From Candidatus Sumerlaeota bacterium (lineage in GTDB: Bacteria > Sumerlaeota > Sumerlaeia > Sumerlaeales > Sumerlaeaceae): a DNA stretch of 64,000 bases. The position numbers and the translations under genes are program-made. Location: assembly GCA_017161655.1 (NCBI GenBank), contig JADFCV010000004.1, positions 201,378-265,377 of the forward strand, in the 5' to 3' direction. The notes under the pieces are model-generated. The model was not told the origin of the DNA, did no database searches, and was given only the letters and a program-made list of their open reading frames with translations. This document shows, one piece after another, positions 60,308 through 64,000 of the stretch. The first letter of the stretch is position 1. Every line of letters begins with the position of its first letter.

Positions 60308-62704
60308 ATGGAAAGCGGATCCGACCCACTCAAAAGCCTGTTCCGTTTCGGCAGAAAAAAAGGCGACTCAACACAGAGCGCGGCCGCGTGCGCGAACAAT
60401 GCACTCGCGCCACCAATGACTTTGAGCTGGTCGCTCCTCGTCATCGCCGTAGCTATCACGTTTGCCGTCGTGGCGCGCTTCTATGAGCTTGCCGCCAAGC
60501 CGTTGCATCATGACGAGAGCCTTTTTGCTTACTACTCCTATTTTTTGGCCCGTGGCTACGGCTATCAGTATCAGCCAATTCTTCATGGTCCCATTCTCGA
60601 ACATGTCACCGCACTTGTGTTTTTGCTCTTTGGTGACTCCGATTTTACGATGCGTCTTCCTGCTGCGGTGGGGAGTCTCGGCCTTTTCTGGGCGCTTATC
60701 GGGTGGCGGCGGTATTTGGGCAATGCCGGCACACTCGTAGCCATTGTGCTCCTTGCCGTCTCACCCTCGATCACATATTATTCTCGTTTTCTTCGCAACG
60801 ACGCACCTTACCTCGCAGCGACGTTCTGGTGCGCCTATGCCGTGCTTCGCGCTTTCCAGACGGGTGAGCGGCGCTACTTTTGGCATGCCGGGATAGCAGC
60901 AACCATCATGTTCTGCATGATGGAAAGCTCGATCTTTTTCTTTGCGGCCTGTTTCGGTTTTTTTGCTGTCGCCGTGGCAACAGACCTCCTGCGTGGCGCG
61001 TTTGGGCAGGGGAGTGGAAATCGCAAATTTCCGGGGAAAGCGGTGTTTTTTGCCCCACGCACCACGGATTCTCAACGCGAATCACTGGGGCGCGAAGTGC
61101 TCACAGTTCTCGCAAGTGCGGGAGTCGGCCTAGTCGTGGCCTTAGCCGTCGATTACCTCTACGTTCGTGTGTTGAGCGATTCGCTTCCCATGCCTGGCTG
61201 GAGGCGCGAAAACGACGTTTGGATCCCCTCGCTATGGAGTCGCATCCTCGAAGTTTTTCCGCTTACTGTTGTTGTTACCGTGCCAATTTGCGTGCTTGCT
61301 GGACTGAACTGGCATGCTCCACGCGGCGAATCTGGCACGCTCTATTACGTTCTCCGCGTATGCTGGCACCGCCGGTGGACGCTTATCGGAATCACGGCGT
61401 TCGCCATCGCGACCTACACAACGCTGTTTACAACCTATTTTACGCACACAGAAGGGCCAGACTTTTTCGGACAGCAAGTCCGCTGGACTCCCCTGCAAAT
61501 TTACAAAAACACCTGGGATTATTGGTGGGATCAGCATCAGCAGCATCGCATCAAAGGTCCCTTCCATTACCACTTACCCATACTTCTTCTTTATGAGTGG
61601 CCAGCGCTCGCGCTCGGAATCTGGGGAGCGAGCCGTTCGCTTGCCCAGGGCAGAAAATGGCTTCACCGCACTGTGATTGTCCTCCCGCAGCTCGCCCTAC
61701 TCATCTACGCTTTATTCGGTGGATTCACAGGTTGGGATTGGGAAGCCGTGGACCGACGTTGGCACGTTACGCACCCATTTCATATCGCATTGGCGCTGCT
61801 GTATGTTCAAATTCTGATCTATTTTTGCTCAGTTCTCATCGCCCGTCGAGCATTCGTTGAAGCCTTCCTCACCTTCTGGGCCGTCACGAGTCTTTTTGCT
61901 TATTCGTATGCTGGGGAAAAAGTCCCATGGCTTTCGATCCACATTGCAGGGCCCGCTATCTTGTTAGCTTCCTATTATTTCGGCCATTGGCTTGAGGCAA
62001 GGCAATCCCGTGCCCCTTCGTTTGTTGTCGCGGTGCTTGTTATCCTGGTGATTGTGTGGCAAATTCGTTCCCTCGCCTTTGCTGCATGGATTCACCCAGC
62101 AAGTCCTTCTGAGCGGATCGTTTACAATCACACGTCGCCCGACGTCCCAGAAGCTGTACAAACGATTGAAAAGTTAGCTCACGATTCGCAGCTCGGTGCA
62201 GGCTTGCCCATGTACGTGAAAGGTGAGATGGAATGGCCCCTGTACTGGTATTTGCGACGCTTCACCAACTGGGGGCCACAGGTTCAGGAGGACCTCTCAG
62301 AAACAAGCAGACCAGTCGTCCTTGTGAATTGGGAAAACGTAGAGGATACTCCCGTTCTTCAACGTGAATACGAGGTAATCCGCCTGAAGGTTCGTGAATG
62401 GTGGGAGCCACCGCTTCTTGATTTGGGGGCGCTTTGTGATGTATGGCGCTTACTCACCCCACGCGAAAGCCGTCGCGATACGGAAAATGGGCGTCGGCTC
62501 GAGGCCAGTCTCACTGAATGGCGAAAACTCTGGCGCTACCTTGCCTATCGCGAGATTTGGCTCGACCCAACAATGCCAAGCTATTCAAACGGGGCCAACG
62601 AGTTTGCTTTCTGTGTAAGCAAGAGATTTCTCGAACGAATTCGCACCTATTCGTGGCATGCTGTGCAACCAATGAGGCGTGATTGGCCAGTCTTCAACCC
62701 ATGA
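60308..62704 (+). CDS. TIGR03663/Agl23-like polytopic membrane protein
   Basis: This is a membrane protein of about 798 residues from ATG 60308. A TTG at 60269 would add 13 residues, and neither start has a strong site. The first loop contains LHHDESLFAYYSYFLARGYGYQYQPILHGPILEHVTALVFLLFGDSDFTMRL, here seen in parts such as HHDESLFAYYSY. This is the signature of TIGR03663, known in haloarchaea as flippase-associated Agl23. About twelve hydrophobic helices follow, then a C-terminal soluble domain with PEAVQTIEKLAHDSQ and YWYLRRFTNWGPQ. The HDE motif is the probable GT-C catalytic or metal acidic pair. A role in transferring or flipping lipid-linked glycans is inferred. Confidence 0.88.
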   Translation: MESGSDPLKSLFRFGRKKGDSTQSAAACANNALAPPMTLSWSLLVIAVAITFAVVARFYELAAKPLHHDESLFAYYSYFLARGYGYQYQPILHGPILEHVTALVFLLFGDSDFTMRLPAAVGSLGLFWALIGWRRYLGNAGTLVAIVLLAVSPSITYYSRFLRNDAPYLAATFWCAYAVLRAFQTGERRYFWHAGIAATIMFCMMESSIFFFAACFGFFAVAVATDLLRGAFGQGSGNRKFPGKAVFFAPRTTDSQRESLGREVLTVLASAGVGLVVALAVDYLYVRVLSDSLPMPGWRRENDVWIPSLWSRILEVFPLTVVVTVPICVLAGLNWHAPRGESGTLYYVLRVCWHRRWTLIGITAFAIATYTTLFTTYFTHTEGPDFFGQQVRWTPLQIYKNTWDYWWDQHQQHRIKGPFHYHLPILLLYEWPALALGIWGASRSLAQGRKWLHRTVIVLPQLALLIYALFGGFTGWDWEAVDRRWHVTHPFHIALALLYVQILIYFCSVLIARRAFVEAFLTFWAVTSLFAYSYAGEKVPWLSIHIAGPAILLASYYFGHWLEARQSRAPSFVVAVLVILVIVWQIRSLAFAAWIHPASPSERIVYNHTSPDVPEAVQTIEKLAHDSQLGAGLPMYVKGEMEWPLYWYLRRFTNWGPQVQEDLSETSRPVVLVNWENVEDTPVLQREYEVIRLKVREWWEPPLLDLGALCDVWRLLTPRESRRDTENGRRLEASLTEWRKLWRYLAYREIWLDPTMPSYSNGANEFAFCVSKRFLERIRTYSWHAVQPMRRDWPVFNP

Positions 62705-62795
62705 TGGTGGTGGGATCAAAAAAGAATGTGAGAAGGTTGCTCCTGTCACATAATAAGTGCGTTTGGTCTTGACCGCTAGCTACTCGGAGCTCAAC

Positions 62796-63503
62796 ATGCC
62801 GGCGATAAAAATGGAAAAATTCCGCCCTCGGGCCTTTACGCTAATTGAGCTGCTCATCGTGGTGGCCATCATTTCGGTGTTGGCTGCTATTGCGGTGCCG
62901 AATTTTCTCGAAGCTCAAGTGCGCTCGAAAGTGGCGCGCGTGGCAGCGGACCAACGCTCCCTTGCCACAGCACTTGAGAGCTATGCTGTGGAAAACAACA
63001 CCTATCCCGTCCGCCACGACAACTGGGCCACGGGCACAGGATTCAAAGCGTATCCTCCCCTGGCGTCCAAGATGTACGACCCCGCTTTTCCTGATGCCGC
63101 CGTGGGGCTTCACGTCCTCACGACACCTATTGGTTACATCAGCGCCATCCCGCGGGATGTGTTCAATCTCCCCGCCCGATCCCTTGCCACGCCCACAAAT
63201 CGTGAGCTGGACGCCCTTGATTACTGGGATCCTACCCAGGTGGACATTTGGCTTTCTATCCGCAAGGGGTCGCTCACACTGCAGAACGGCTTAGGCCGGG
63301 GGTGGGCTCTTGTGTCTGTCGGGCCGGACCAATACATCGGCGTGAATGCCTCCGGAAATCCTGGCGGCTATCCGCCTGAGCCATACAGCACCCAGTATAC
63401 GGGGTATTACATGTATGATCCAACGAACGGCACCATCTCGAGCGGCAATCTTTACCGATTCGCAGGACAACTCTCGGCAGCGTACATCTTTAGCCCGCCG
63501 TAA
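62796..63503 (+). CDS. Type II secretion/type IV pilin-like pseudopilin 2
   Basis: This 235-residue prepilin-like protein starts at ATG 62796, with GGAG 6 bases upstream. ATG 62811 is a second possibility. A short basic leader ends at AFTLIELLIVVAIISVLAA, with the conserved Glu at +5, followed by VPNFLEAQVRSKVAR, the same as the pseudopilin at 17662-18294. The C-terminal domain includes WALVSVGPDQYIGVNASGN and ends with YMYDPTNGTISSGNLYRF, so it also shares the tail signature with that protein. A middle segment around NLPARSLATPTNRELDALDYWDP differs. It is preceded by the Agl23-like gene, with no pilus assembly genes around. Confidence 0.92.
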   Translation: MPAIKMEKFRPRAFTLIELLIVVAIISVLAAIAVPNFLEAQVRSKVARVAADQRSLATALESYAVENNTYPVRHDNWATGTGFKAYPPLASKMYDPAFPDAAVGLHVLTTPIGYISAIPRDVFNLPARSLATPTNRELDALDYWDPTQVDIWLSIRKGSLTLQNGLGRGWALVSVGPDQYIGVNASGNPGGYPPEPYSTQYTGYYMYDPTNGTISSGNLYRFAGQLSAAYIFSPP

Positions 63504-63598
63504 TCGGTGAGGTCTTAGCTATCGTTCGTTGGTGTCAGGCGAGACGCTTGAACGGTGGCAGGAATCAAAAGGTGCCATATATTCTTTGAGGTTGCGAG

Positions 63599-64000
63599 AT
63601 GAAAAAAAAGCGGGTGAAAAAAAGTGCCATGATGATAAAAAAGTTGGCACGGGCAACTGTGCAATGCGCGTTCGTCAGTTTAGCAGTCCTGTGGGTGGTC
63701 ACTGCTTCCGCTACCGTGGAGACCTTTGAATCACTTGCCCAAAAAGCGGATTCAATCATTGTCGGCAAATGCGTGGGGAAGAAGTGTGTTGTCCGCAAGG
63801 GCGTATTTGTCACCACGCATGAAGTTCAGGTCGAGGAAGCTCTTAAGGGCAAAGCCTTGCGCGCCGGACAGAAGATCACCGTGGCTACCCTTGGCGGTCG
63901 CTTCACCAGCCCGCCGCTCACCCAATATGTGAACGATCAGCCGGAAATCCTCGAAGGCGAGAACGTCCTTCTGTTTTTAGAGGATTCTGCGAACAACGGA
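63599..64000 (+). CDS. Secreted protein of unknown function, 5' part only
   Basis: This is an N-terminal fragment of 134 residues cut by the window edge. It starts at ATG 63599 with GAGG 7 bases upstream. The start is very Lys-rich (MKKKRVKKS), followed by a hydrophobic stretch (about 22-39) ending SATVE, a clear signal peptide. The mature part has ESLAQKADSIIVGKC, VTTHEVQVEEALKGKALRAGQKITVATLGGRF and EILEGENVLLFLED. This resembles the small beta-rich domains found before matrixin-like or dockerin proteins, and in secreted proteins with a SLxxLxxxADxIVVG motif. No catalytic motif is visible in the part seen. Confidence 0.72.
   Translation, partial: MKKKRVKKSAMMIKKLARATVQCAFVSLAVLWVVTASATVETFESLAQKADSIIVGKCVGKKCVVRKGVFVTTHEVQVEEALKGKALRAGQKITVATLGGRFTSPPLTQYVNDQPEILEGENVLLFLEDSANNG

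Overview
This 64 kb window carries about 50 protein-coding genes and no recognisable rRNA, tRNA, CRISPR array, prophage or insertion sequence. It reads as an ordinary chromosomal stretch of a Gram-negative (diderm) bacterium. A WaaF-type heptosyltransferase, an AsmA-like giant protein and many lipoproteins and signal peptides point to an LPS-bearing outer membrane. Two stand-alone type II pseudopilins share the N-terminus FTLIELLIVVAI followed by VPNFLEAQVRSKVAR, and golvesin-type amidases and large secreted beta-propeller or TPR proteins are also present. This combination suggests a lineage such as Candidatus Sumerlaeota (BRC1) or a relative. That placement is inference and was not tested by a search.

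Layout. 1-4.3 kb: divergent start of an SPFH/slipin gene, then a nucleoside-type ABC ATPase and permease pair and dus. 4.3-13.7 kb: larE, a small unknown gene, a FAD oxidoreductase, a 1173-residue AsmA-like protein, recX, argG, and a TIGR02757 protein that looks like an HhH-GPD/[4Fe-4S] protein. 13.7-18.3 kb: an M48 protease, lemA and zinc-ribbon operon, a YbhB-like protein, an FmdE-like protein and pseudopilin 1. 18.5-31.7 kb: nikR, malQ, an MFS transporter, a D-aminoacylase-like amidohydrolase, two GT-C type membrane proteins, a glgC-like gene, pckA and clpX. 31.9-38.2 kb: a polytopic membrane protein, ftsZ and a three-gene LPS-type glycosyltransferase operon (GT2, waaF, GT4).

38.2-40.5 kb: the ilvBN operon, preceded by what looks like a complete translational attenuator. 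It has a 28-codon leader peptide rich in Val and Leu, a 16-bp antiterminator helix that includes the leader stop codon, and a competing 12-bp terminator. This is the clearest regulatory system in the window.

40.6-64 kb: a region dominated by exported proteins. It holds two N-acetylmuramoyl-alanine amidases with golvesin domains (one inserted inside the catalytic domain), two beta-propeller proteins, a carboxypeptidase-regulatory-repeat protein, a large TPR protein, two tiny lipoproteins ending in VEK, a SprT-like protein, a polysaccharide deacetylase, a Ser/Thr/Glu-rich secreted protein, a methyltransferase, an Agl23-like membrane protein, pseudopilin 2 and a truncated secreted protein at the right edge. 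Most of the supported terminators bound genes in this right-hand half, while the left half is packed with short gaps and several 4-nt gene overlaps.
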